Below, in pieces: positions 23,801 through 35,115 of a stretch of 64,000 nt of DNA (position 1 is its first letter; each line of letters begins with the position of its first letter). A program made the translations under genes and the position numbers. The DNA is taken from contig CM053141.1 in assembly GCA_028571685.1 (NCBI GenBank), positions 57,410,333 through 57,474,332 of the forward strand, in the 5' to 3' direction. The stretch comes from Heterohyrax brucei (Eukaryota > Chordata > Mammalia > Hyracoidea > Procaviidae). The notes beneath the pieces are model-generated. The model ran no database searches and was not told the DNA's origin. It saw only the letters and a program-made list of their open reading frames with translations.

Positions 23801-24650
23801 GAAAGTGTTTTCATTCTCATTGGAAGCCATGAATTTCTTTATTTCATCCTTGATTTCCTCTATAACCCATGTTTTTTTTAGCAAGATTTTGTTCGGTTTC
23901 CAAGAGTTGCACTTTCTATCTATGTTTTTTTCTGCTATTGATTTCAACTTTTATGGCTTTATGATCTGAGAAGACGCTTTGCAGTAATTCAATGGTATGG
24001 ATTTTGTTGAGCATTGCATTATGGCCTATCACATGGTCAATTCTGGAGAATGTTCCATGTGCACTGGAGAAGAAGATATAGTTGTCTGCTGATGGGTGGA
24101 AAGTTTTGTATATATCAATGAGGTTTAGTTGGTTAGTTGTGTCAATGAGGTCTTCTGTATCTTTACTGAGCTTTTTTCTAGATCATCTGCCTAGTAATGA
24201 GAGTGGAGTGTTAAAGTCTCCCACTATTATTGTGGAGTCATCTAACTCTCTTTTGAGTGTAATCAGTGTTTCTTCGACATATTTAGGTGCTGTGATATTA
24301 GGTGCATAAATATTTAATATAGTTAGGTCTTGCTTGTGTACTGAACCTTTCAGCAATAAATAGTGTCCATCTTTGTCCGCGATGGTGGATTTGACATTAA
24401 AATTGATTTTGTCTAAGATTAGAATTGCTACCCCTGCTCTTCTTTGTTCATTGTTAGCTTGATATATATTCTTCCATCCTTTACTTTTCAGTTTGTCCCT
24501 ATCTTTAGGTCTCAAGTGAGTTTCTTGTAGACAACATATGGATGGGTCATGTCTTTTGATCCAAGATGACACTTGGTGTCTCTTCACTGGAGCATTCAGT
24601 CCATTCACATTCAATGTAATTATTGATAGGTATGTGTTCACTGCTGCCAT
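20841..24650 (-). pseudogene. L1 ORF2p (endonuclease-reverse transcriptase), disrupted
   Basis: The start MAAVNTYLSIITLNVNGLN leads into an AP-like endonuclease with QETHL and GDFNTPLS, open to 24183 where a stop cuts the frame. The protein then continues in several frames: 23947-23570, 23583-23167, 23035-22118 (reverse transcriptase with [12 protein letters not shown] and the FADD active site) and 21712-20960 (cysteine-rich domain CWRGCGES...LHCWWGC). At least three frame changes and two stops separate these. The total span of about 3.8 kb equals a full 1,275-residue ORF2. Confidence 0.92.
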
Positions 24651-25071
24651 TGTGATATGTTTATTTTTACGCTGATGTTTTCTCTGTTGTTCTTATTAGT
24701 CTATTCTGGGACATTCTTTTTTGTGAGTTGATTTTTCACCTTTTTCAGAGCTGGTTTTGTAGTTGTGGAGACTCCTGTGTTACATTTCTTGAAATGGTAT
24801 GATACATCTTTGTTGTGTTTTACAGCTGCCCCTATGATCCCCCTTAATGAACTATATGTAAACCCAATTTTAATTATTACCAGTCTTGTCATCTTCCTCC
24901 CCATTTGGAAGGACTATAACAACTGTAGTACATCCCTCTTTTATTATGATGACACCATAGTTTTCATGATGATCACTGGATTGCTTCTTTCCAAATCAAA
25001 GCTGTGATTGACTTTGGAGCCTTCCCTAAATGAGTAGAGTATTGGGTAGTGTGTTGTTCTAAAACATAAAG

Positions 25072-26025
25072 TTAGTGGTTTCGTTCTTCTAAGCCAAAGC
25101 CAAGAACTTCTTTCAGTATTTCTTGTAGTTTGGGTTTGGTTTTTACAAAGTCTCTGAGTTTCTGTTTATCTGGGAATGTCTTAATTTCATTTTCATTTTT
25201 GAAAGACAGCTTTGCAGGATATATAATTTTTGGTTGGAAGTTCTTCTCCTTCAAGGCTTTGAATGTGCCATGCCACTGTCTCCATGCCAGCATGGTTTCT
25301 GCTGAGAAATCTGACGAGAGCCTACAGGGTTTCCCTCTGAATGTTAGCTTTGCTTTGAGTCTTGCTGCCTTTAAGAGTTGCTGCTTATGTTTCATTTTGT
25401 TAAGCTTGATTATATGTCTTAGAGCCTTTCTTTTGAGATCTATATTGGGTGGTGTACAATATGCATCTGAGATGTCTATATTCTCTTCCTTCATGATTTC
25501 TGGGAAGTTTTCTTTCAGCAGCTCAGCAACAATACTCTCTGTGTTCTCAGATGTCTCACCCTGTTCAGGGACTCCAATTAATCGAAGGTTGTTCCTCTTA
25601 ATAAAGTCCCACATGTTTCTTAATGTTTCTTCATTTTTCTTGTTTCTTTTTTCTGATTTCTGCTCATAGATTCTGGCATCAGTAGCTCTGTCTTGCAAGT
25701 CAGAAATTCTTTTTTCTATTTGTTCCATTCTGTTTTCTTGGCTTTGCATGGAAGTTTCTATGTCTTTGATTTTGTTCATGATCTGTTGGATTTCAGAGTA
25801 CTGATGTTCCATCAGATCAAACAGCTTGCTTAATTTTTCATTTTGTTCTGCTGCATTTTGTATAAGGTCTCGAAGGGCTCTGTATATAATCATTTTGTAT
25901 TCACTTCCTGATGCTTTCATAAAAGTTTCTTCTTCTGGAAAACTTGATTGCTTTGTTTGGGAGCCTTCTGAAGCCATGGCTGATTTCTTGTATGCCACAA
26001 TTGTCTGTTGCTTTTTGGGTCCCAT
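25072..26025 (-). CDS. L1 ORF1p, intact open frame, 317 aa
   Basis: The protein begins MGPKKQQTIVAYKKSAMASE and has the three parts of mammalian L1 ORF1p. A coiled coil spans about 50-120 (heptad-like LFDLMEHQ...IMNKIKDIETSM...RMEQIEKRI). An RRM-like domain spans about 135-220 (NNLRLIGVPE; ENFPEIMKEEN). The C-terminal domain spans about 220-310 (AETMLAWRQWH, NFQPKIIYPAKLSF, LRDFVKTKP). Human L1 ORF1p has RLTADLSAETL, NFQPRISYPAKLSF and LRDFVTTRP at the same places. ORF1p is a trimeric RNA-binding nucleic-acid chaperone packaged with L1 RNA. Its open frame suggests a fairly recent insertion or chance survival. Confidence 0.92.
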   Translation of the reverse strand: MGPKKQQTIVAYKKSAMASEGSQTKQSSFPEEETFMKASGSEYKMIIYRALRDLIQNAAEQNEKLSKLFDLMEHQYSEIQQIMNKIKDIETSMQSQENRMEQIEKRISDLQDRATDARIYEQKSEKRNKKNEETLRNMWDFIKRNNLRLIGVPEQGETSENTESIVAELLKENFPEIMKEENIDISDAYCTPPNIDLKRKALRHIIKLNKMKHKQQLLKAARLKAKLTFRGKPCRLSSDFSAETMLAWRQWHGTFKALKEKNFQPKIIYPAKLSFKNENEIKTFPDKQKLRDFVKTKPKLQEILKEVLGFGLEERNH

Positions 26026-27021
26026 GTGAGTATGTAGAGGCTGGAGGAGGTACTGTGAGGATAGATTGCAAATGTTTCTCTAGGCTGTCTTCAAATGTAA
26101 AGCAAAAGGCATCTGACTAGTTCACAAGTCAGTTAGGTTTTCAGGTGTAGAGGTCCCTCTTCTCAACTGACAAAGTAAGTGCCACTATATCCAACCCCAG
26201 ATGATAACAAACTAGTTCAGAATACAGCAATGCTACTGCCCTGTTGACCTCTGCTGACAGTGCCTAGCCTTAGGCAACACTGTGTCAAGTACTGCTTTTG
26301 TGATAGAAAAGGTCTCTCTTGTGGGCAGGCTCTGGCTCCCAAGCTAAGAATTAGGTCCAGCTGCGCCCACCGTATGCAAGATGGCATTCTCCACATACGC
26401 AGCAGATAGAGGGGCTAAAGGTGCCGAGAGGTAGTGATTCCTCTGCTTCTGTTGCAGGGCCCCCAACATAGGTGGCCTTTGGTAAATTACTGCTTTTCTG
26501 TCGGAGAAACACTGTCCTGTTTGCAGGAGCTCTCTCCCAGGCTAAGAATTAGGTCCTGCTAAAATCTCTGTACCAACATGGTATCCCGCACACTGACTGC
26601 GAAATTCCGTACAAACCCCGCTGAGGCAGATATAAAACAACATGCTCAAAGTGGCTAGAAAAACAGAATCCTAAGCCTGGCTCTCAAAATATGGGAATTT
26701 AGCCTGCCTATCTCCCCAGCAGTGCATCTGAATCTAGCCACTAGGCAAGACCCAGCTCCACCCGCAGGCCAAGACAGAGAAAAAAAAAGTGAAAATGGTG
26801 CGTTTACCTTCCCTCCATGAGAGCCTAGCCAGGAGCAGGAGTCAGCGACAGAGAGGAGGTTTTTCCGCTCAGTAATATGAAGTCCCAATTAACAGCCCTG
26901 TGCCGTGTCCTGAGGCTGATTAGGTGATCAGAGGGCTCCATTTGATTATCAGTTCAGGTCTTGGTTTCCAGAGGGATATAAGGAGACGTGTGCTTAGTCC
27001 ACCATCTTGACTCCACCCCCA

Positions 27022-27085
27022 GGTCATCTGCCAGCAGGGTTTCCCCTGTTAATATAGCCAAGTGCCATCGAGTTGGATCTGACTA
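27022..27085 (-). mobile_element. Duplicated end of the split AfroSINE plus a short SINE fragment
   Basis: 27025-27048 repeats the SINE end as L1 target duplication. 27045-27056 is the SINE's own duplication. gccaagtgccatcgagttgg beyond it resembles a further reverse SINE/RTE tail. Confidence 0.7.
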
Positions 27086-27129
27086 TTAATATAGTAACCT
27101 TTAGGTTCTCAAACTAGTGAGACCTAAGT

Positions 27130-27250
27130 GCTGTTTGGTCCATACCCATAATATAGATGAGTAAGCTAAAGTTCAGTGGTAATAGCCTAAGGTCATGCAG
27201 CTGGTAAATAACACTTGCATCAAGTCAGGCTTCAAAATCCTTGAGTGCAT
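27130..27250 (+). mobile_element. Ancient MIR/L2-type remnant
   Basis: Shows taagctaaagttcagtggta and aaggtcatgcagctggtaaa, then caggcttcaaaatcc. Confidence 0.5.
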
Positions 27251-28272
27251 TGACTAATCGGTTTCTAGGGGGAAAAAAACAGTATGGCAGATTGGGCAGA
27301 TTTAGTCAGACTCTATGAACAGTAACGGGAAGAAATCTTATAAACTGGACTCTTTAATCATGTTAGCTGGGAAGCAATATTAGAGACTTGCAACTGGAGA
27401 ATTAGAGAGTTAGAAGAAAGTAGAAATATTTTTGCTAGGGAGTGACCAGCAAACTGACCAAGACAGAGTTAAGTCATGTCAGGTAAGTCACTGAATGAGG
27501 TCACCAATAAATGATCAGCATCTTGTATACAACAGAACGTTCACGACTCTAGAGGAAAAACAGAAAAGCATGCTACCCAGAAAATTTGCTGCTCAGGCTA
27601 GTCATGGGTCACAGTCTTTTTTTTAAATTCCTGGTGGCAACATCAACGTAGAAAGGGAGCTTTCATGACCCAGACAGCTAGTGTTCATCACACTGTGCTA
27701 GTGACCAGAAACGTAACTTCCTGTGTGTGTCTATGGGACTGTCTGCCTGCACAGGAGATGAGATTCCTCCCATAGCTGAGATGTTGCCTCCGCCTTTGAG
27801 ATCATCCCCAGCTCTCAGTGAAGACGAGATGCACTCATTGTTCCTGAAAGCAGGACAGTCCTCAGTGTGCTGGTAGAGGTTTAGCAGCTGGCTATGGGGG
27901 TGGGTGGGGGCAACTCTGTGATTGGTAATGTTTGCTGATTTTTGTGGTGTAACCACTCCCAGAATGGCCAATTTCAAGCTATCAGTGTGATACTCAGACT
28001 GTTCCAGATCTGTACAGCACAGCCATAGAGAAATGAAACAGGTGAGAGCCAAAGAAGAAGCTGTATTTGGTTGGCTGAGCAAAGAAGCACAAGCAAAGAA
28101 GGACTTGTATCACCAAGATGGTCCCCATAACAGTAGCCCAAGGAGTTTACAATGCGTGAAGAAAATAGGTCTGGGGTCTTTAGGAATGCCTTGAGGTGTG
28201 GAGCCAGCTTACTGATTGGTCTGGCCCAAAAAGGCATCTGGGGGAAAACTGGACCTTTCTGTGCTTAGTCTG
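27251..28272. other. No gene recognised
   Basis: A 134-codon minus frame (27678-28082) has no recognisable domain and no upstream or downstream exon partner. Confidence 0.45.
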
Positions 28273-28766
28273 TGTTTTAGTCAGCTTGGGCTGCTCTAAC
28301 AGTAATACCACAGAGTGAACGGCTTTAACAAAGATAGGTTTATTCTTACACAAGTCCAAATTCAGGATGTCTGCTCCAGGGGAAGATTTTCCCCCTTGTC
28401 GATTCTGGAGGAAAGTCCGGTATTGTATCAGTCTTTGTCCAGGGAGCATCTTGGCGCAGGAACCTCAGGTCTGACGGACAAGCTCTTTTCTTGATGGTGT
28501 GAGGTTCCCCTTTCTCTGCTTGCTTCTCTTTCCTTTTATCTCTTGCAGGATGAAAGGATTAAGGGTGGGTAAGCCATAGTCCAGGGACACTCCCTTTACA
28601 GTGGAATAGTGAGGTAATCATTTGAAAGGATTTACAGTCCCACCCTAATCCTTTAACATAAAGCAGAGGAAAACCACAAAATGGAGGACAATCACAAGAT
28701 ACTGGGAGTCATGCCCCAGCCACATGGCTATTCATATTTGGGGGGGACACAATTCAATCCACAACA
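28273..28766 (-). mobile_element. Fossil MaLR solo LTR
   Basis: Fossil. Begins tgttttagtcagcttgggct and ends acacaattcaatccacaaca. Flanks gtctg and gtcta suggest the target duplication. It is close kin of the copy at 13214. Confidence 0.87.
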
Positions 28767-29461
28767 GTCTACAAAGAGGGGAACCTCAAAGTGGATCTTA
28801 CACTTGACCCCTTCCTTCTGAAAGCCTTTCTCAATCTTAGGCCACTAAAGTAAGAAGAGTTCTAGGGTTACCCAGGGGACAGGGTTGAGGATTCTGTGCA
28901 TGGAAAATGAGCCGGAATCTAGTTTTTGCCAGTGTCAGTTGGTCCTGTGACCCCAGTCTCCTGTTTTTCTCAACTTGGCCAGAAACAAGAAGCATACATA
29001 AATAAGGAGATAGCTTAAAGACAGGAGTTAGTTTCTGCATCACAGAAGATGGCAGGCTCAGGCCTTCACCTATTCAAGAAGGCAGACAGTCTGCTAGTCT
29101 CCATGTGACATGACTGAATGTGGAGTTGGGAAGAGGTGTATGGCAGCACACCATTACCTGTAGGGGTAGAAAAGGCATAAATAACCTGAAAAGCATAGAC
29201 ACTATTAAAACATCTAGGAAGTAGTTTGAGTACTTATTTCCTGTAATTTTTAGTATTTGTGTTATCTGATTTAATTTTTAATACTGGTTGTGTTTAACAA
29301 TGGCCTTGCAAAATTCATGCAAGTTTAACAGCTGACTCCTGCAAACTGGTACTAGACAACTCCAGCACACCACTGAATCAGTGTTTTATGGGAAAGTATT
29401 GATTAAAAGGTGAACTAGTGAAAGGATAGGCTTTTTACAAAGGGGCAAATCATCTGAACAG

Positions 29462-29463
<2 letters not shown>

Positions 29464-29501
<38 letters not shown>
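29464..29501 (+). repeat. (CA)n microsatellite
   Basis: About 19 uninterrupted CA units. Confidence 0.95.
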
Positions 29502-29503
<2 letters not shown>

Positions 29504-29554
29504 GTAACATAAAGCAGTGTCAGATGCGTTTTTACTTATACTTTCTCAGCATAG

Positions 29555-29705
29555 TATAAGTAGTGGTTAAGTGCTACAGCTGATAACCAAAAGGTTGGCA
29601 GTTCAAATCCAACAGGTGCTCTTTGGAAACTCTATGGGGCAGTTCTGCTCTGTCCTATAGGATGATTATGAGTCCGAATCCATTCAGTGGCAATGGGGTT
29701 TTTTT
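29555..29705 (+). mobile_element. AfroSINE copy
   Basis: Shows gtagtggttaagtgctacag, ggaaactctatggggcagtt and gattatgagtccgaatccat. Confidence 0.9.
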
Positions 29706-30364
29706 GGTATGTCAAAGTAAATTTTTATCAGATTTGCTGATTTGTCAAATATGACTTCTATCATGTACTAATCTCTATGGAAACAGCAAAAACCCATCCA
29801 ATGTTCTACATATCGCTGTAATAAAAGAAGTATCATTTTCATAAGTCTTTATCCATCTCAAATATAACCTTAGAGGGGGAGAGAGGTTGGATGGGGGAGG
29901 ATTGAAGATGAACAGGATAAGCTGATAGTTTAGCATTGCTTCTACCACAAGATTCTAAATTGAATTCAATACCGCACTCAGAGATCAGAGGGACACATGG
30001 ACACACGCAGAAATCAGCCGAATGCACTTTGGCATTGAATCAAGGAGAGGGACAACTCCTGCTCATGAGTTTTATTCAACAGTGTGTCCCAGTGCCTAAC
30101 ACAGTACTCTGCAGGCTCACAGTATATCACTGACCACTCACCCTCCCATCCTTCAGTGGCAACCTAGGTGCCCTTGCTGGTATAAGAGGGAAGGATAAGC
30201 AAGTGGATTTACCCTGCAAGAAAAGTCTACTCTCTGCTACAGCAGTGGCTCCTACTTGTGCACAGTTTTGAGGATGAGCTTCTGAAGGATGTTTATCTCA
30301 GTTAGAAGGTTTATATGGAGTTTACAGATTACACACCTCGACTCAAAATATCCATTAATTATTA

Positions 30365-30570
30365 AGAAAGTAGACCAGCTGGTGCAGTCAGGTGCTAACC
30401 AAGAGGTTGGATGTTTGAATCTACCTAAAGGTGCACCAGAAGAAAGGCCTGCTTGCTGGTCTGCTTCTAAAAATCAGCCACTGAGAACCCTGGGGAACAC
30501 AGATCTGTTTTGACACTCACAGGGTCACTGTGAGTTGGAATCAACTCAATAGCAGCTGGCTTTCCTTTCT
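30365..30570 (+). mobile_element. AfroSINE copy
   Basis: Shows ccagctggtgcagtcaggtg, accagaagaaaggcctgctt and gggtcactgtgagttggaat. Confidence 0.87.
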
Positions 30571-30959
30571 AACAACTGAATGAACAACAATCATACTAAG
30601 ATCAGTTTATGCTTAGACCAATACTGGCCTCACCCATCATGGATTTATTTTCTCACAGGAAATCTTCAGATTAGTTGCTGGCCACCGAGAGAGTCTAGCC
30701 ACTGGCTGACCCTGAAGCTTTAAGGAGAATTGTATTATTCTTACCAGAAGGTATTTCCTTAAGGTCTAACTTTTTTCCCTGTGCAAAAGTCACTCTTCTT
30801 GACCTTCTGGATATAAATTTCATGATTTAAACATTTTTAGTGAATTTGCTGTAAAATATTTAGAATACTATTATTATTAATGCCAAAGTGTGGGAAACCC
30901 ATGTGAAATCATTTACTATAGATTAGTAAGTGAACACAATTACACTCATGCATACATTG

Positions 30960-31105
30960 CTTGGGAACCCTGGTGGTATGGCGATTAAGCTGCTAACCAA
31001 AAGGTCGGCAGTTTAGATCCACCAGGCACTCCTTGGAAACTATGGGGCTCCTAGAGAGCCACTATGAGTCAGAAGCGACTCAATGGTAGTGGGTTTGGTG
31101 GTTCT
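30960..31105 (+). mobile_element. AfroSINE copy
   Basis: Shows gggaaccctggtggtatggc, ctgctaaccaaaaggtcggc and ctatgagtcagaagcgactc. One of the least diverged copies here. Confidence 0.9.
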
Positions 31106-33079
31106 TTCTTTTCTGTTTTTTTGTTTGTTTGTTTTACATACTTCACTTACCTGGAGACAGTGTAGTGCATACCTTAGAGTTATCCTACCTAAAAAGTCAC
31201 TTACTGAAGATGGTCTTCAAGAAGTGTTACCTTTTCCATAGTTCAAGTCCACTCAAGGGCAAAGTGGTTTCCAGCAGCCAGAGAAAGCTGCAGGCAAGAT
31301 GTGCAGATACTTGTAGTGGGAAGCTGCTGGCTGACATGTACCTGAAGGGTGAATCCTGATGGTGTGTGGTCCGGGTACAAGGGTATGAGTGTCAATATGT
31401 ATCTCATCACATTACTATATCATTGTTTTTCTATTTGCTTGGAGAGGCATAGCATTAATCATCTAATTTTTGGAAAGAAGTTAGTAAGTCATCCCTATGA
31501 AATTTAGATTAGGTACTTGAAGGGAAAAAAAAGATAAATTGTTTTATAATCAATGCTGTGGAAATCTGAAGAAGGTATTATTGTTCATAAGGTGTTCATT
31601 AACTTTTCAACAGTTGGTATCCTGTATGTATTTAATTTCTAGAAATATTGTCTGCACCTTGTGAAAATACGTTAGCAATAGCCATTTGGGGGCTCTCTGA
31701 TGTTCTTGCCAACTTTAAACCTGCACGCACTCAAAGTCTTCCTCAAGCCAGAATAAAGGCAAGTTAGATTCGAAAATGTAACATTTTCCCTTCAAGTCTT
31801 TTCTCCAAGATGCAGTTAACTTACAGTTGTATGTTCCTAGTATTTGTGAAGAGGAGCCAACTTAAGAGAGCAGGAATCTTGAGTGTCCCAAGAGTTAGGC
31901 ACTTGAATTTCCTGGTGGTGTATGCATTTAGAGGTGTTTGCTTGCCCCCTTCAGGATGGTGGTCAGGAAGCCATCAACAAGTGCAGTTTTCAAAGTGGTC
32001 TACAGGCACACTCCTTCTCTAAAGACTACAGGGACAGAGATATCTTTGGATCCCAATTCCTTTCTCATTAGTACTAGTAGAGATCAGGTGGGAGCTCACT
32101 GGTGTCTTTCACATAATGTAGAAGGGGAGAGATAAAAGGAAACTCCCCTAATCACACTCAGTCACCCCATGCTCCTGCAAGTTGAAGTGCTTGCTGTGCT
32201 TGAGCACTCTCCCACTTCCCACGCTCCCTCAACTGGAAGACCCTTTCACCCTCCAGTCTCTGCATCCAAATCCAACTCCACTGGATGCTCAGATCAAGGA
32301 CCCTCTCCTCTGTGGTTTCTTACCGAATCACCACAGTCAGAAGTAATTTTTTCTTCTTCTGAAATCCTAGCACTTTAGCAATTTCTGGTTTTTAGCATTT
32401 AACATCTTCTACTTTGTGTTTCAGACACTGATTCTCTTAATAAAATCTGACTTCCTTTAAAACAAAATTTTTGTCTGATTTACCTTAATTTCCTCCCCAG
32501 AAAGTTAGTTCAGCATTTTTCTCACAATAGGAGCTCAGGAAATAGCTGATGAATCAATAAATGAATTAATCAATGAACAAATGAAACCCTATAAGAAAAG
32601 TCTAGCAGATTTGGAAAAAGCTATGCCACCATCAAATACCTCTCCTTCTGGAAATTCCCTTCTTACTCCTTTCCTTTGCAGGAAGTGGATGCCATAAAGG
32701 AAAGACATGTCATCATCTTCAAACCTCTATCTCTACCCCTTGAGAAGTGAAATGCCAGGCAAGCAATAATTCCTGTCCTCTTCTCTCCATACACCCTATT
32801 CCCCATACTTTACACTTGAAGCAGGAGAGCTCAGATTCAACCAGTTAAGGAACATGGATACAGCCCACAAATTTTCCTGCTGTTTCCCAGAACCCTACGG
32901 CTCTGAGAAGATGAAGGGGCCCTCAGGAGAAAGCTGAGATGGCAAGGCTTTGGCGATCAAATCCCAACATACACACATACATTGTACTTCAGACAGAGTA
33001 GTTCTGATTTTCATCTGTTTTACCTTTTTGTTTTCCACAGAAGATTTTATAAGAAAAATAATAAGGTCTTCACTCTAAG
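31106..33079. other. No gene recognised
   Basis: About 2 kb without a young repeat. 32500-32580 has an L2-like end (cacaataggagctcagg then AATG-rich). No exon-like pattern seen. Confidence 0.45.
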
Positions 33080-33116
33080 GTGTATGTGTGTGTGTACGTG
33101 TGTGTGTGTGTGTATG
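33080..33116 (+). repeat. (GT)n microsatellite
   Basis: GT units with two interruptions (TA, AC). Confidence 0.9.
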
Positions 33117-33392
33117 AAAAACACTGGTCTAGCTGTGTATTACATGTATAACTGGACTGTAAACTTCAGAAGCGCAAGAAGCCAGAATTATACCATCATC
33201 ATCTAATTCCTGCCACAGTGCCATAAACCTAATTAGACAATGTCTCAGTGGCACCAAGTGAGATGGATCAAATACCTGGGTCCTTGTTCCAGCCCTCTAA
33301 CACTCACCTTACTCACTTACTTCGAATATATCATTTGGAAAGACTGATAGGAAAGGACATTATATTTTGTAAAGCCAACAGCCACCAGAAAT

Positions 33393-33545
33393 GAGGGAAC
33401 TACTCAGTGAGATGGATTGACACAATGGACTCAAACACACCAGCCATCAGGAGGATGCCACAGAACCAGGCAACACTTCCTCCTGCTGGACAGGAGGCCA
33501 CCATGCACCTGACCCAACTTGACCATAGCTTACAACAACAGTTCT
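33393..33545 (+). mobile_element. RTE LINE 3' end fragment, degenerate
   Basis: The segment gatggattgacacaatggac then gaaccaggcaacacttcctc matches the RTE tail region, but its end is eroded. Confidence 0.65.
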
Positions 33546-33794
33546 AGCTCTAAAGTGAACCAGCTGGACAAATGGCTCTCTGAGATTTGGTGTCTTCATT
33601 TTTCCAAACAAAGGAGGTGGTTTAGAACATTCTAGAACAGTGCTGTCTAATAGAACTTTTAAAATAATGAAAATGTTCTATACCTACACTACCTGATAGG
33701 GTAGCCACTAGCCACCTGTGACTAGCAAGCACCTAAAATGTAGCTAGTGAGATCAAGCAACTAAGTTTTAAATTTTGATTTATTTCAATGGCTA

Positions 33795-33845
33795 TCCAAA
33801 ACCAACCAAAGTCACTGCCATCAAGTTGATCCTGACTCAGTAGGT
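33795..33845 (-). mobile_element. AfroSINE fragment
   Basis: Contains cactgccatcaagttgatcc then tgactcag; only the reverse-strand tail remains. Confidence 0.65.
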
Positions 33846-34064
33846 ACAGTGGCTGTCATATTAAGCAGCACACTCTAGAAGATAGTCTCTAAGAATCCTT
33901 CCAGCTCTGACATTCCGGAGCACTCTAAATAACCCTACCTATGCCTCAGCCTTACCCCTCATACCATCAGGACGTTGTGGCTATAACACTTCTCCCCATC
34001 ACACACACATCCACAAACCCACTGAGAGACATTTGAGTTTAAAGGAAAAAAAGGACGAAGAAAC

Positions 34065-34275
34065 TTCATCTCACGTGCTCTGGACATGTTATCAGGAGGA
34101 CCATCCCTGGAAAAGAACATCATGACTGGTAAAGTGAAAGGACAGTGAAAAAGAGCAAGACCCTCCACCAGAGGGACTGACACAGCGGCTGCAATAGTGG
34201 CCTCAGGTATAGCAACAACTGTATGGCACAGGAATGAGTCAGAACACACTCAAGGGCCCCTAGCAGTTAGACAGC
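34065..34275 (+). mobile_element. RTE LINE 3' end fragment, degenerate
   Basis: Shows ctcacgtgctctggacatg, gactgacacagcggctgcaa and a tail agtcagaacacactcaaggg as in the other RTE 3' ends. Confidence 0.75.
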
Positions 34276-34994
34276 TTCCACAAAACAAACAGTAGGTGTC
34301 TCCCTCAGCCTGAACTATCCACTGTAAAACTGTATCAGAAGCCCCAGTAACCTCAGCTTAGTCAGCACACTAGCGCAGCTGAAAAGAGGCCCAGGAACCG
34401 AGTCATTCTACAGGAGACCCCTCAATGCTGGTTACTAGATAGTTTCCCCAGGGAACAGAAAACTCAGGCTGCTTGCAGGTCCCCAAGCAACTGTCCAGTC
34501 AGTCACCTGGAGTGGTTCTACCCCATCCCCAGCATCCCCCTTGCAATTCCTCAAGCTTCCCACACTTTGCCTAGGACAGAGTCACAAAGAAAATAAGGAT
34601 TAGCACACATTTTCTCAAGACTGTATTCTGCAAATTATCTTTGCAAGGCATTCCTTTATCCTCTGTGGAGCTCTAGGTACTTTATCTCAAATTATCCTCC
34701 TACCAAAGGGACAGAAACAGTAGCTGCAGAGTAAAATGATGGATTTGAGTAGCAGTAACCCACAGCGCAATGGGGAAGTCAGGGGTACAGTCCAGATTTC
34801 CTGTGGATCTCCAACTGCTGTTAACACCGGCTGACTTGGGGTGATCGACTCTCTTGTTTTAGGGAGATGATTTCAAACATTATTTACATCACTGGTGCAC
34901 AGACGTCACTCTTGTACACGCATTATTTGCACGGGCATCCCTCTTGCACAGGAATCACTGTTATACAGACACTCTTACCCAGACATTACCATTG
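34276..34994. other. No gene recognised
   Basis: Unique-looking sequence. Just before the MIR there is a cluster of degenerate CACNGGNATC-like echoes (34890-34990) with no clear function. Confidence 0.4.
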
Positions 34995-35115
34995 CACAGC
35001 AGCTAAGGGCACGAACTCTGCCATCCTCCTGGATTTGTATCCCAGGTGCACAGTTCACTGGCTGTGCCAAGTCACTTACCCTCTCAGATCATCAGTATCT
35101 CCAAGTATACAATGC
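34995..35115 (+). mobile_element. MIR SINE remnant
   Basis: Shows agctaagggcacgaactctg and ccaagtcacttaccctctca. Confidence 0.65.

Larger units (their letters stand above)
19848..27021 (-). mobile_element. Full-length L1 LINE, minus strand
   Basis: The oligo(T) at 19848-19860 is the reverse-strand poly(A). The 5' end lies near 27021, with about 1 kb of 5' UTR, ORF1 (26025-25072), ORF2 (24650 to about 20841) and about 1 kb of 3' UTR containing a G-rich tract (C-rich on plus, 20761-20789). Near-identical flanks at 19823-19847 and 27025-27048 (CATCYGCCASCAGGG then TTTCCCC) are its target-site duplication and are themselves the end of an AfroSINE. ORF1 is open and ORF2 is broken, so it cannot move by itself. 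Confidence 0.93.

Noticed and set aside
25130-25669. 179-codon plus-strand frame.
   Set aside because: It is the antisense shadow of L1 ORF1.
27678-28082. 134-codon minus-strand frame.
   Set aside because: No recognisable motif, signal peptide or neighbouring exons.
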